Origin: Rhodospirillales bacterium
GTDB lineage: Bacteria > Pseudomonadota > Alphaproteobacteria > Rhodospirillales > Shumkoniaceae
Assembly: GCA_014859895.1 (NCBI GenBank)
Contig: JACZKS010000010.1
Location: 43,489 to 107,488, forward strand
Length of the DNA: 64,000 nt
Direction of reading: 5' to 3'
Shown: positions 28,998-38,055 of the stretch, one piece after another
Layout: each line of letters opens with the position of its first letter
Numbering within the stretch: position 1 is the first letter of the stretch
Made by a program: the position numbers and the translations under genes
The notes under the pieces: generated by a model
What the model was told of the DNA's origin: nothing
Seen by the model: only the letters and a program-made list of their open reading frames with translations
Databases searched by the model: none

Positions 28998-29313
28998 GTT
29001 TTCTCCGTAAATGGCACATTCACGACATGCGCGCCGTGTTGTCTGCCCAGACGTAACCGATCGTCGTCAAAGACTTGCCCTGGGGGCACAGATAGCGATT
29101 GCGCTCTGGATCGAAGCGGAAGTCGACCCTGGACGGGGCCCCGTCCTTCCGCTCCGACTTGCCGATGACGGGGATGTGCTGTGAATACGCTTTCAACGCC
29201 AACCCCCACCGCCAATGTCGCCCAACGCATTGACTTGGAATGAAAAACATGGAATCCGCTGAGGTCATTTTTCGCGCGAAACTTGCTCCCTGCCAAAATG
29301 ACGATTCACGCAA
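28991..29313 (-). pseudogene. Degraded transposase remnant (IS1182/IS5-like DDE transposase fragment)
   Basis: SERKDGAPSRVDFRFDPERNRYLCPQGKSLTTIGYV resembles the central zinc-binding-like segment of IS1182-type transposases; flanking sequence is frame-broken. Confidence 0.65.
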
Positions 29314-30011
29314 TTATTCAATGGCGTGCGGCAAGCTGAGGCGGATCGGTGTTGGATGCGTATTCACACTTAGGAGTTCGGCCGCCGCCGGCTTTCGATC
29401 CCGCTCACGACGGCGAAATCTCACGTTTGACAGGCACCGTGTCGGGATTCCAAATGGCCTCCGAACGGCTGGCCTCGGAATTGACTAACCCTCCGGATTG
29501 CCCGGTGCGGCCCGACGCCGAGGGGCCGTTCGTCCCTGGTGATCGAGCCCTCCGCCGATGGTCTCTCAGTGCTGGGCATGGTCAGCGAGCGGCGAATCGT
29601 CTCGATCGCGATTCGGCATGCCTTGCCCGTGAGCGCGAAGACTTGAGCCTCCTGGGTGCCAAGCTAATCGGCAGAAGTGTCGAACTGCAGGACCAGGGGT
29701 GCCGGACGCCCGCACGATCGGCGCCGGCGAGGATGGTACAGCAACCGGGAAATCCGCGCCGATCCAGGGCTGCATCTTTCGAGACGGCAGGATCCTGTTA
29801 GACGACACTGGGTTTTGTATGGGGCGGGGGGCGGAATATAGTGGGACTGGCGGGGACATAACGAAACGGAATCGGCGGTAGACGGCGGCCATCGCGGGGG
29901 CTGGCCAAAAAAACGGCTCCAGCGCGAGTTATTCGCAGACGTCAGAAAGTCGGCCCCAAGGGGACCGAAAAACGTCATTCGGTTTTGAACCAAAACCCAG
30001 TGACGCCTCAC

Positions 30012-30677
30012 TCAGATCAGGCGGCCAATCCATCGGACGCGGCCGGCGACCCGGAGCTGCGGCGCGTCGTCCGAAGCGATGGTCTGTTCGCGATAGGTGG
30101 CGTTGTCGCTCTTGATCGTGAGACCGCCGTCGAAGAAGCGCTGGACGCGCTTGACCACCAGCTCGTCGCCGATACCCAGGACGTAGATCGCGTCGTCCAT
30201 GATGCGGTCCACGCCGCGGTCGATCAACAGGAGGTCGCCGGCGCGGATGGCGGGTTCCATGGAATCGCCGACAGCGCTGATGAGCGCCAAGTGGGCCGGC
30301 TCGGCGCGCAGCACGCGACGCACGAAATCCTCCCGGAACGCCATGTAATCAACAACGTGCTCGTTGCCGTTGAGCGTCCCATGGCCGGCCGAAGCCTCGA
30401 CATTATAGCGTGGCACCATAACAAAGCCTTCGGCTAGGGGTACGGGCAGAGCAGGATCTCCGCCTCCTACCCGCATCGGTCCCTCGCCAGTTGCCAGCCA
30501 GTGGACCGAGACCCCGGCGGCCCGAGCGATAAAAACAAGATTGTCTACTGTGGGGCGCGCGCCGCCGACAATGCTCCTGAGCGTGCTATCGCTCATCCCC
30601 GCCCGACTAGCGAAAGATCGCGCACTAACGCCCCCGATCACCTGTTTGATTCGCGCTGCCAGATGGTCAGCTTCCAT
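30012..30677 (-). CDS. Phage repressor, XRE HTH plus S24 LexA-like peptidase domain
   Basis: SARSFASRAGMSDSTLRSIVGGARPTVDNLVFIARAAGVSVHWLATGEGP ... VGDSMEPAIRAGDLLLIDRG. Confidence 0.92.
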   Translation of the reverse strand: MEADHLAARIKQVIGGVSARSFASRAGMSDSTLRSIVGGARPTVDNLVFIARAAGVSVHWLATGEGPMRVGGGDPALPVPLAEGFVMVPRYNVEASAGHGTLNGNEHVVDYMAFREDFVRRVLRAEPAHLALISAVGDSMEPAIRAGDLLLIDRGVDRIMDDAIYVLGIGDELVVKRVQRFFDGGLTIKSDNATYREQTIASDDAPQLRVAGRVRWIGRLI

Positions 30678-30810
30678 GGCGCCGAACCCTGACCTTGGCG
30701 TCAGGGTTTCCTCCCCGTGGTCAGACTTCTTCTAACCCATTGATCCAAAACAAACTCCCTACAATGAGCGACAAAACGCACACTTTCCGAAGTCTTGCGC
30801 GATACGTCGC

Positions 30811-30839
30811 TTGTCATGCGAGCGAAATTTCGCTATGTT
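30811..30839 (+). promoter_or_regulatory. Candidate prophage early promoter with internal operator palindrome
   Basis: -35 TTGTCA (30811-30816), 17-bp spacer, -10 TATGTT (30834-30839); palindrome AGCGAAATTTCGCT (30821-30834) in the spacer. Confidence 0.6.
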
Positions 30840-30909
30840 TATCCCGTTCGTGAATTTTGACACCCGACAAAAGCCGATCCCCCAGATCGGCTGACACAAG
30901 GGTACAAGG

Positions 30910-31209
30910 ATGAGCCCCAGGACGGCTGACAAGAACCCTATCGAGATCCGGTACCTGCTCAACCAGGCCGGCCTCACCTTCGCCGAAGTCGACCGCGACC
31001 ACGGCCTCAAGACCGGGACCGCCAGGGCAACCGCCCGTTATCCCCATCGCGCCGGCGAGCATGCCATCGCGAAGGCCCTGGGAGTTCCGCCCACCGAACT
31101 GTGGCCGTCGCGCTACCGCACGGACGGCCAGCGGCTCAAGCCTCAACCCGCGGCGAATTATTGCATGCCGCCCAAATTCCCGAAACGTCAAAAAGGACGC
31201 CTGGCATGA
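30910..31209 (+). CDS. Ner-like DNA-binding protein
   Basis: NPIEIRYLLNQAGLTFAEVDRDHGLKTGTARATARYPHRAGEHAIAKALGVPPTELWPSRY. Confidence 0.88.
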   Translation: MSPRTADKNPIEIRYLLNQAGLTFAEVDRDHGLKTGTARATARYPHRAGEHAIAKALGVPPTELWPSRYRTDGQRLKPQPAANYCMPPKFPKRQKGRLA

Positions 31210-31433
31210 ACAGGGAGAACATCGTCACCCGCTCGCTGGCCCGGCTCCTGCGGCCCATCGTCGTCGAAGCTATTCGCCAGGATGTCGGTCGTCGTCCCTC
31301 GGTGGTGGGCTCCAGCGTCGCAACAGCTCTCGCACTTCATCTGAAATCTCTTCGGGAGTTGCAATCTGCAGCCACTCTTGAAAGGCGCTTTGAAGCTCGG
31401 GTCCGGCGTCAAGCCTTTGGAGGGCGTCGATGA
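31206..31433 (+). CDS. Small hypothetical protein, ATGA-coupled to ner
   Basis: 75 aa ORF starting in an ATGA overlap with ner; conflicts at its 3' end with the antisense ORF. Confidence 0.4.
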   Translation: MNRENIVTRSLARLLRPIVVEAIRQDVGRRPSVVGSSVATALALHLKSLRELQSAATLERRFEARVRRQAFGGRR

Positions 31434-31689
31434 CCAACATCTGCGCCGGATCGATTCCTTCTAGGATCAGCGGCTTGATCTGCGCCAGATCGACCAGCAT
31501 CCCTTCCGCCACCAGGCTTCGCCCCTGCGAAAACAGATCGACGGCCTTGGCTTCAATCAGCCTCGATATCTCGTCGCCGTCCAGGACTCTCCGCCTTATC
31601 AGCATCGCCAGGGTCAGCAAAGAAACCCATCGCGTAACCTCGCATCGGACCTTCGTCACGGCGAGGTCCTGCGCATCCTTCTCGTCCAT
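31270..31689 (-). CDS. Hypothetical protein encoded antisense to the early operon
   Basis: MDEKDAQDLAVTKVRCEVTRWVSLLTLAMLIRRRVLDGDEISRLIEAKAVDLFSQGRSLVAEGMLVDLAQIKPLILEG...; helical protein-like composition, only plausible gene covering 31.43-31.69 kb. Confidence 0.55.
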   Translation of the reverse strand: MDEKDAQDLAVTKVRCEVTRWVSLLTLAMLIRRRVLDGDEISRLIEAKAVDLFSQGRSLVAEGMLVDLAQIKPLILEGIDPAQMLVIDALQRLDAGPELQSAFQEWLQIATPEEISDEVRELLRRWSPPPRDDDRHPGE

Positions 31690-31851
31690 TTCATCCCCCA
31701 TCGGTTGCGTGACGGCTCCGATGATAGGGGAAGCGGGGCGGGCCGTCAGCACCCCACCCGAGGCGGCCCGCCCCGCCGCCTTTCGTTTCCGTTCCCTCCA
31801 ACTTGGCGGCGCGTCCCCCAGGACGCCAGCCACCTTTTTTGGAGCCCACTC

Positions 31852-32667
31852 ATGAAGCTGCTGGGTACCCAGATGGTGCCGATCGCCGCCATCGACTTAA
31901 GCAAGCGCCTGCGGCCGGTCAGCCCGGAGCACGTCGAGGTGCTGGCGGCCTCCATGGCGGACGATGGCCAGAAGCAGCCGATCATCGTCGCCGAGCATCA
32001 GGGGACCCCGCTACTGGCCGCCGGCCTTCATCGGACGCTGGCGGCCCAGTCGCTCGGCTGGACCGAGATCCGCGCCGAGGTCTGGCAGACCGAGACCGAC
32101 CGGCCGGACCTGGAGATCCGGATGGCCGAGGTCGACGAGAACCTGGCACGCTACGAGTTGAACCCGCTGGATCGCGCCGTTTTCCTGGCCGAGCGCAAGA
32201 AGATCTACCAGGAACTTCACCCCGAGACGAAGCGCGGCGGAAACCGCCGGGGCGATCAAAGGCTAAACTTTAGCCTTTGGTCCTTCTCCAAGGAGACGGC
32301 CAAGCGGACCGGCTTTTCCAACGCCACCATCAAGCGGGCGACGGCGATCGCCGAGAACCTCGACCCCGACGTCCGGGCGCGCCTCGCGGGGACGAAGGTG
32401 GCGGCCAAGGAAGGCGAGATCCACCGCCTGTCTAAGTACGACGCCAAGACGCAGCGTCGCATCGTCGAAATGATGCTCGACGCCGCCGCTCCCGAGAAGA
32501 CCGTCGAGGCGGCGGCCCGGCGCATCCGCGGCGACGCGGAGCCCGATCCCGTGATCGCCGCCTACGGCTCTCTGCTCCGGCTGTGGAACACCGCGCCCTC
32601 GGAGGCGCGCGAGCAGTTCGTCCAGTTCCTGAAGGGCACCGGAACGGTCACCGGAACGGTGAGGTAG
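31852..32667 (+). CDS. ParB/Srx (ParB N-terminal nuclease-like) domain protein
   Basis: MVPIAAIDLSKRLRPVSPEHVEVLAASMADDGQKQPIIVAEHQGTPLLAAGLHRTLAAQSLGWTEIRAEVW. Confidence 0.88.
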   Translation: MKLLGTQMVPIAAIDLSKRLRPVSPEHVEVLAASMADDGQKQPIIVAEHQGTPLLAAGLHRTLAAQSLGWTEIRAEVWQTETDRPDLEIRMAEVDENLARYELNPLDRAVFLAERKKIYQELHPETKRGGNRRGDQRLNFSLWSFSKETAKRTGFSNATIKRATAIAENLDPDVRARLAGTKVAAKEGEIHRLSKYDAKTQRRIVEMMLDAAAPEKTVEAAARRIRGDAEPDPVIAAYGSLLRLWNTAPSEAREQFVQFLKGTGTVTGTVR

Positions 32668-32669
32668 CC

Positions 32670-33110
32670 ATGGCCACCGATCGCCGCACGCTGAACCTGT
32701 TCGACTGGCAGCCGCCCGTGGTGGCCCATAAGGCCGAGAAGGTCCGCGCCGCGAGCTTCCGGGCCAAGCTGGCGAAGGCGGTCTCGACGACGCTGAAGGA
32801 GTGCGGGCGCACCCGCGCCAACGTGGCCTCCGAGATGTCCGCGATGCTGGATGCCGAGATCAGCGAGCACGTGCTGAATGCCGCGGCCAGCGAGAGCAGA
32901 GAAGATCACCTATTGAACCCCGAGCGGCTGTGGGCCTTGTGCACGGTGACCGGCGACTTCCGGCCGGTCGCCGTCCTGCTCGACCGCTCCGACAACGTAT
33001 TGATCGACAAGCGCTGGCTGGGCGCCGTCCGCGAAGCCATCGCGACGGCCGAAAAAGAGCGGCTGGACGTGGTCATTAAGGCCGCGCGCCGCGAATGGAG
33101 GGGTGCATGA
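32670..33110 (+). CDS. Hypothetical phage early protein
   Basis: 146 aa, tightly packed between parB-like and MuA. Confidence 0.7.
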   Translation: MATDRRTLNLFDWQPPVVAHKAEKVRAASFRAKLAKAVSTTLKECGRTRANVASEMSAMLDAEISEHVLNAAASESREDHLLNPERLWALCTVTGDFRPVAVLLDRSDNVLIDKRWLGAVREAIATAEKERLDVVIKAARREWRGA

Positions 33111-35317
33111 AGGCGTGGATGACGGCGGCGAAGATCGCCGCCCTCAAGCTTCCTGGCGTACCGGAATCGGAGAGTGGCGTAATCCGCCGGGCAAAGCGGG
33201 ACGGATGGCCGTCGAAACCGAATACCGAACAGGGCGGCGGCCTTGTCTATGATACCTCCATCCTACCACTGTCGGCGCGCCTCGCCCTGGCGGCGATGGA
33301 GGCCAAGGAATCGGCGGCGCAGATCCAAGTGGGTAATCTGCCCACTCAGGCGGGCGGTGCCGCCGATGACGAGGTCCCGACCACCGAAGTGGCCGTGCTG
33401 AGGCGCGACGCGCGCTTGGTCATCACCGGACTTTTCCGTGACTTTCTGGCGCGCTCGCGCCTGGCACCTACCCTGGCCCGCCAGATCTTCTGCGAACTTT
33501 ACAACCTTGCCGGGGAGACTACGGTCGATGCCGACGGCAACCACGTGGCCCGCGAGGGCGCCTATCTGGTCGCTGTGCCGGCGTGGGTGCGCAAGGCCAA
33601 GGCGCGGATATCGCCGAACAGTATCCGCAACTGGCAGATCCTGGCCGAGGAAGGCCGGGTCGGCCGCCTCGCCGGCGCCTACAAGGGGCGCCCCAAGGGG
33701 GGCACACTGGGCCAGGCCAACGGCGGCGAGGTCGCCACTTTCATCGGCGCGCTGCTCGTGCACGCGCCACACCTCAAGGCCGAGGCCATCCGCGACCAGG
33801 TGCGCGAGCGTTTCGGCGACCAGGTCGACGTCGTGGTCGAATCGACCGGCGAGGTGCGCGCCGTCGAGATGCCGCCGATCCGCACCTTCCAGCGCTTCGT
33901 GGCCGCCTGGAAGGATGAAAACGCCGCTCTGCTCAAGCGCGAGACGGACCCCGACGGCTTCAAGAACACCATGCGGATCTCGGGCCGCGGCATGAACGCC
34001 TGGGTGACCAGCCCGAACATGCTATGGGAGATCGACGCCAGCCCCGCCGACGCGCTGCTCACCGACGGCCGCCATTCGGTCTATGTGGTGGTCGACATCT
34101 ACACCCGGCGGATGATCGTCCTGGTCACCAAGACGCCGCGTACCGAGGCGGTGCTCGCCCTCATCCGCAAGGCCATCCTGGCCTGGGGCGTGCCCGAGAT
34201 CATCCGCACCGACAACGGCTCGGATTTCAGCTCGCGCTGGGCGGTGTCGGCGATCGCCGGCCTGGGCATCAAGATCGACGTCTGCGACCCCTACTCGCCC
34301 TGGCAGAAGGGCACGGTCGAGCGTCACATCGGCACGCTGCAGCATTCCTTCATGGAGTTGCTTCCCGGCTACGTCGGGCACAGCGTGGCTGACCGCAAAA
34401 AGATCGAGGCGCGCAAGGAGTTCTCGAAGCGCCTCGGCCAGTCTGACGCCAAGGCGTTCGAGGTCCAGCTCACCGCCGCCGAGCTGCAAGCCCTGGTCGA
34501 CGAATGGTGCGACCTGAAATACGCCAACCGCGCCCACGCCGGTCTTAAGGGAAAAACCCCCTTCGAGATGGCCACGGCCTGGACAGGCCCGGTCCGGCGC
34601 ATCGAGAACGAACGCGCGCTGGACCTCTTCCTGGCGCCGATCGCTGGGAAGGACGGCTTCAAGCAGGTCACCAAGTTCGGCATCAAATACGACCAGGCCG
34701 ACTTCCGCCATTTCGCCCTCGTGCCCGGCACCCGCGTCTTCTGCCGCCACGATCCGGCCGACATGGGCCGGCTCGTGGTCTACGAGGAGGACAAGGTCAC
34801 CTTCCTTTGCGTGGCGGAGTGCGCCGAGCGCCTGGGCAAGGACCCCGGTGAGGCGGTGCGCGAACTGCGCGTCGCCCAGAAGGCCCGCCTGGATGCCGAG
34901 GTCGCGCCGCTCAGGCGCGAGATCGCCCGCATGAAGCCGCGCGACATGATCGACCGCACACTGGAGGTGGCCCGCCGCGATCACGGCACTGTCATCGCGC
35001 TCCCGAAGCGCAGCGAAACCCACACCAGCCCCGGCCTGGACGGCGCCGCCGAGGCGGCCCGCGTCATGGACGGCCGGGCGCCCGAGCGCACCCGCGAGCC
35101 GGAATCCCGGCCGGAGGCGCGCATCGCCCACTTCGAGATCCCGAAGACGGAGATCCAGTTGAAGCGGGAACGCTACGCGCGCGCCCAGGCTATCGAGACC
35201 GCGACGGATGAGGGGCGGCCGGTGTCTGCTGAGGACGCCGTGTGGCTCGCCCGCTACGTGCGCACCCCGGAATACCAGGGATTTGCCATGACCTACGGCG
35301 CCTCCGCCGAGGCCTGA
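33107..35317 (+). CDS. Mu transposase (MuA-like, DDE integrase core)
   Basis: Mu HTH-like N-terminus (MKAWMTAAKIAALKLPGVPESESGVIRRAKRDGW); WEIDASPADALLTDGRHSVYVVVDIYTRRMIVLVTKTPRTEAV, IRTDNGSDFSS, Mu C-terminal region. Confidence 0.96.
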   Translation: MKAWMTAAKIAALKLPGVPESESGVIRRAKRDGWPSKPNTEQGGGLVYDTSILPLSARLALAAMEAKESAAQIQVGNLPTQAGGAADDEVPTTEVAVLRRDARLVITGLFRDFLARSRLAPTLARQIFCELYNLAGETTVDADGNHVAREGAYLVAVPAWVRKAKARISPNSIRNWQILAEEGRVGRLAGAYKGRPKGGTLGQANGGEVATFIGALLVHAPHLKAEAIRDQVRERFGDQVDVVVESTGEVRAVEMPPIRTFQRFVAAWKDENAALLKRETDPDGFKNTMRISGRGMNAWVTSPNMLWEIDASPADALLTDGRHSVYVVVDIYTRRMIVLVTKTPRTEAVLALIRKAILAWGVPEIIRTDNGSDFSSRWAVSAIAGLGIKIDVCDPYSPWQKGTVERHIGTLQHSFMELLPGYVGHSVADRKKIEARKEFSKRLGQSDAKAFEVQLTAAELQALVDEWCDLKYANRAHAGLKGKTPFEMATAWTGPVRRIENERALDLFLAPIAGKDGFKQVTKFGIKYDQADFRHFALVPGTRVFCRHDPADMGRLVVYEEDKVTFLCVAECAERLGKDPGEAVRELRVAQKARLDAEVAPLRREIARMKPRDMIDRTLEVARRDHGTVIALPKRSETHTSPGLDGAAEAARVMDGRAPERTREPESRPEARIAHFEIPKTEIQLKRERYARAQAIETATDEGRPVSAEDAVWLARYVRTPEYQGFAMTYGASAEA

Positions 35318-35376
35318 CAAAACGAAACCCGCCGCGGGGGCGGCGGGCGAAGTCAACTCCAACGTGAGGGACAATC

Positions 35377-36120
35377 ATGCAGAAAAGCGTGCCTACCGTC
35401 AACACCACGGCGATGCTGGCCAACGTCGCCCTGTTCTCAGAACTCGTGTCGCGCGTGCTCAACCGCAAGCCGCACCTGCCCGGCATCGGCGTCTTCCACG
35501 GCTTCTCGGGCTACGGCAAGACGTGCGCCGCCACCTTCGCGGCGCACAAGACGCGGGCCTTTTACCTGGAGGTCGGCGAGTCCTGGACCAAGGCGAAGTT
35601 CTGCCGGCACTTGCTGATCGAGCTGGGCGTCGAGCCCAAGGGCACCATCGCCGACATGGTGGACAGGGCGATCGAGGCCCTGGCCATGACGGCGGGGCGG
35701 CCGCTGATCGTCGATGAGTTCGATCACGTGGTGAAGCGCGGCTACCTGGAAACCGTGCGCGAGCTGCACGACAAGAGCGGGACGCCGGTGGTCATCATCG
35801 GCGAGGAGCTGCTTCCCTCCAAGATCGCCCAGGTCTCGGAACGGTTCCACGGCCGGGTGCTCGATTGGGTTCCCGCCCAGCCGGCCGACGTCGAGGACGC
35901 CGACGCCCTGGCAGCGCTCTATCACCCTCACCTCACCGTCGAGCGCGACCTGCTTTCCCACATCGTTACGAAGAGTGGCGGCCGCCCGCGGCGCATTTGC
36001 GTGAACCTCGAAAAGGTCCAGGCCTTCGCCGACGTCGAGGGGCTGGACGCGGTCGGCGTCAAGGCGTGGGGCGACCGACCGCTGTTCACCGGCGCGGCGC
36101 CGGCGCGGAGGGCCGCGTGA
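35377..36120 (+). CDS. MuB-like AAA ATPase
   Basis: GIGVFHGFSGYGKTCAATFAAHKTRAF (Walker A), RPLIVDEFDHV (Walker B). Confidence 0.93.
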   Translation: MQKSVPTVNTTAMLANVALFSELVSRVLNRKPHLPGIGVFHGFSGYGKTCAATFAAHKTRAFYLEVGESWTKAKFCRHLLIELGVEPKGTIADMVDRAIEALAMTAGRPLIVDEFDHVVKRGYLETVRELHDKSGTPVVIIGEELLPSKIAQVSERFHGRVLDWVPAQPADVEDADALAALYHPHLTVERDLLSHIVTKSGGRPRRICVNLEKVQAFADVEGLDAVGVKAWGDRPLFTGAAPARRAA

Positions 36121-36716
36121 TGGGCCGCCACCCCGTCAACGAGGCGGTGCTGAACGTGCCGCTGCGCGGCCACCAGCACTTCTGGTCGACGATGCGCGAG
36201 CTGCGCCGGTTCACCGTCTCCGACATCGACGGCGCAGGCAACGCGCGGCGCGACACGGTGCGCGACTACATCAAGCGGCTGCTCCGCGCCGGCATCCTCA
36301 AGCGCGTCGGCACGAAGCCGGTCCCGGGTACGGACGCCGATGTCTACGAGATCGCCAACGATCCCGGCCCCGAGGCGCCGGTGGTGCGCCGCGACGGCGC
36401 GCCGGCACCGCGGTCCGGCCTCGGCAACGAGCAGATGTGGCGGGCCATGAAGATGCTGGGCAGGTTCACCTACCGGGATCTCGCCATCCACGCCTCGACC
36501 GACGAGGTCGTGGTCAAGCCGGCCACCGCCAAGACGTACGTCAGGCATCTTCTCCGCACCGGCTACTTGGCGGTGGTCATTCCCGCCTTGCCCGGCGAGC
36601 GGCCGGCGGTCTTGCGCCTGTGCCGCAACTCGGGACCGCTGGCTCCGATGATCCAGCGCACGGATTGGGTATGGGACCCGAACCTGCGCCGGGTCATGGG
36701 ACAGGAGACGCGCTGA
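36120..36716 (+). CDS. Hypothetical protein with two tandem HTH-like repeats
   Basis: HQHFWSTMRELRRFTVSDI...NDPGPEAPVVRRDG versus NEQMWRAMKMLGRFTYRDL...NSGPLAPMIQRTD. Confidence 0.8.
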   Translation: MGRHPVNEAVLNVPLRGHQHFWSTMRELRRFTVSDIDGAGNARRDTVRDYIKRLLRAGILKRVGTKPVPGTDADVYEIANDPGPEAPVVRRDGAPAPRSGLGNEQMWRAMKMLGRFTYRDLAIHASTDEVVVKPATAKTYVRHLLRTGYLAVVIPALPGERPAVLRLCRNSGPLAPMIQRTDWVWDPNLRRVMGQETR

Positions 36717-37099
36717 TGGCCCAGGTCCGCGTTCCCGCCGTCGATACCGTGCGTGCCGCATGGGGTCCCGAAGCCCCGGATTGGGTGGTCGCCTTGGCCG
36801 AATACTGCGACGCCCGGCAATCGCAAAGGGCGGCCGGCGACCTCATCGGCTACTCGCCCGCCACCGTCAACCAGCTCTTCCACGCGAAGTACCCGTCGGA
36901 CACCGCGAAGATCGAGGACAAGGTGCGCGGCGCCCTGCTGGGCGAGACCGTCTCCTGCCCGGTCCTCGGCCCGCTGGCCAAGGACCGCTGCCGCGACGCC
37001 CAAGCGGCGCCCTTCGCCGCCACCAACTCGACCCGGGTCAGGCTGTATCGCGCCTGCCGGGACGGCTGCCCCAACAGCCAGACAGGGAGGGGATCATGA
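36716..37099 (+). CDS. Small HTH-like phage protein
   Basis: QRAAGDLIGYSPATVNQLFHAKYPSDTAKIEDKVRGALLGETVSCPVLGPL. Confidence 0.75.
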   Translation: MAQVRVPAVDTVRAAWGPEAPDWVVALAEYCDARQSQRAAGDLIGYSPATVNQLFHAKYPSDTAKIEDKVRGALLGETVSCPVLGPLAKDRCRDAQAAPFAATNSTRVRLYRACRDGCPNSQTGRGS

Positions 37100-37329
37100 T
37101 CTCCGACACCATCCGCAACCGCACGCTCCAGCTCATGGAGCTGCGCCGCGCCGGCAAGCTCACCGGGCCGCTCGTCGACCTGGCCCTGGCCGGCTACCTC
37201 GCCGACGCCGACGCCGTCGCCCGGATCGAGGCGGCGCCGGTGCCGGAGGCCCGCCGGGCCTGCGGCGGCGCCGGCGTGCTGGACTTCGTGGGTTCGCGCC
37301 TGCGCCGGATGACGGGAGGCGCGGCATGA
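37096..37329 (+). CDS. Hypothetical phage protein
   Basis: 77 aa, overlapping start/stop within operon. Confidence 0.65.
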   Translation: MISDTIRNRTLQLMELRRAGKLTGPLVDLALAGYLADADAVARIEAAPVPEARRACGGAGVLDFVGSRLRRMTGGAA

Positions 37330-37634
37330 GCTTCGCCCCCACCATCTCCATGATCCAGGAGCGCGTCGCCGCCCTCTTCGGCGTGCCGCGCGCCGACCTG
37401 ATCGGCAAGACCCACTCGCACGCGGTGACGCGGCCGCGTCACGTGGCGATGGCCCTGGCGCGCGAGTTGACGGAGCGTTCGTTCCCCGAGATCGGCCGCG
37501 CCTTCCGGCGCGACCACACTTCCGTCATGTACGCCGTGCGGGTGGTGCCGGAGCGCATCCGGCGGGACCCCGCCCTGCGCGCCAAGGTCGAGCGCCTGCG
37601 CGCCGATCTCGGCCAGGCCGAAGGCGCCCGCTGA
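37326..37634 (+). CDS. Stand-alone DnaA domain IV-like (DnaA C-terminal HTH) protein
   Basis: MIQERVAALFGVPRADLIGKTHSHAVTRPRHVAMALARELTERSFPEIGRAFRRDHTSVMYAVRVV; DnaA-type RDHTSV helix. Confidence 0.87.
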   Translation: MSFAPTISMIQERVAALFGVPRADLIGKTHSHAVTRPRHVAMALARELTERSFPEIGRAFRRDHTSVMYAVRVVPERIRRDPALRAKVERLRADLGQAEGAR

Positions 37635-37918
37635 TGCGCATCCCCCACCCCAAGCGCCTGGCCTGCCCGATCGCGCCCCACGCCCATCCGCTGGTCCGGC
37701 GGTTCTTCGAGATCGCCGAGGAACAGCAGGTGGCCCTAACCGATGTTTCCGAGCGTGGAGGCCTCGGGCTGGCGACCTTGGTCAAGTGGAAGTACCGCCA
37801 CTCCCCGACGATCGTGACGTTCGAGGCGGCCCTCAACGTGGTCGGCTACGAGCTGCGCGTCGTGCCGCGGCGGGACCCCGCCCACCGCCCGGGCCGCGGC
37901 CAAAAGGAGACGATGTGA
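37634..37918 (+). CDS. XRE-like HTH protein
   Basis: VRRFFEIAEEQQVALTDVSERGGLGLATLVKWKYRHSPTIVTFEAALNVVGYELRVVPR. Confidence 0.75.
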   Translation: MRIPHPKRLACPIAPHAHPLVRRFFEIAEEQQVALTDVSERGGLGLATLVKWKYRHSPTIVTFEAALNVVGYELRVVPRRDPAHRPGRGQKETM

Positions 37919-38055
37919 TGCGCCGCCACCGTGTCATCCGATTCCGCAACCGCGTCCGCCACGCCATCGACATGGCGATCGCCGCCCTGTTCGCGGCGTG
38001 GCAGGCCCTCAACCCCCGTTCAAACCGGGGTTAACCCCAACTTCAAGGAGCAATC

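Noticed and set aside
34022-35374. 450-aa minus-strand ORF
   Set aside because: Antisense to the MuA transposase; no motif support.
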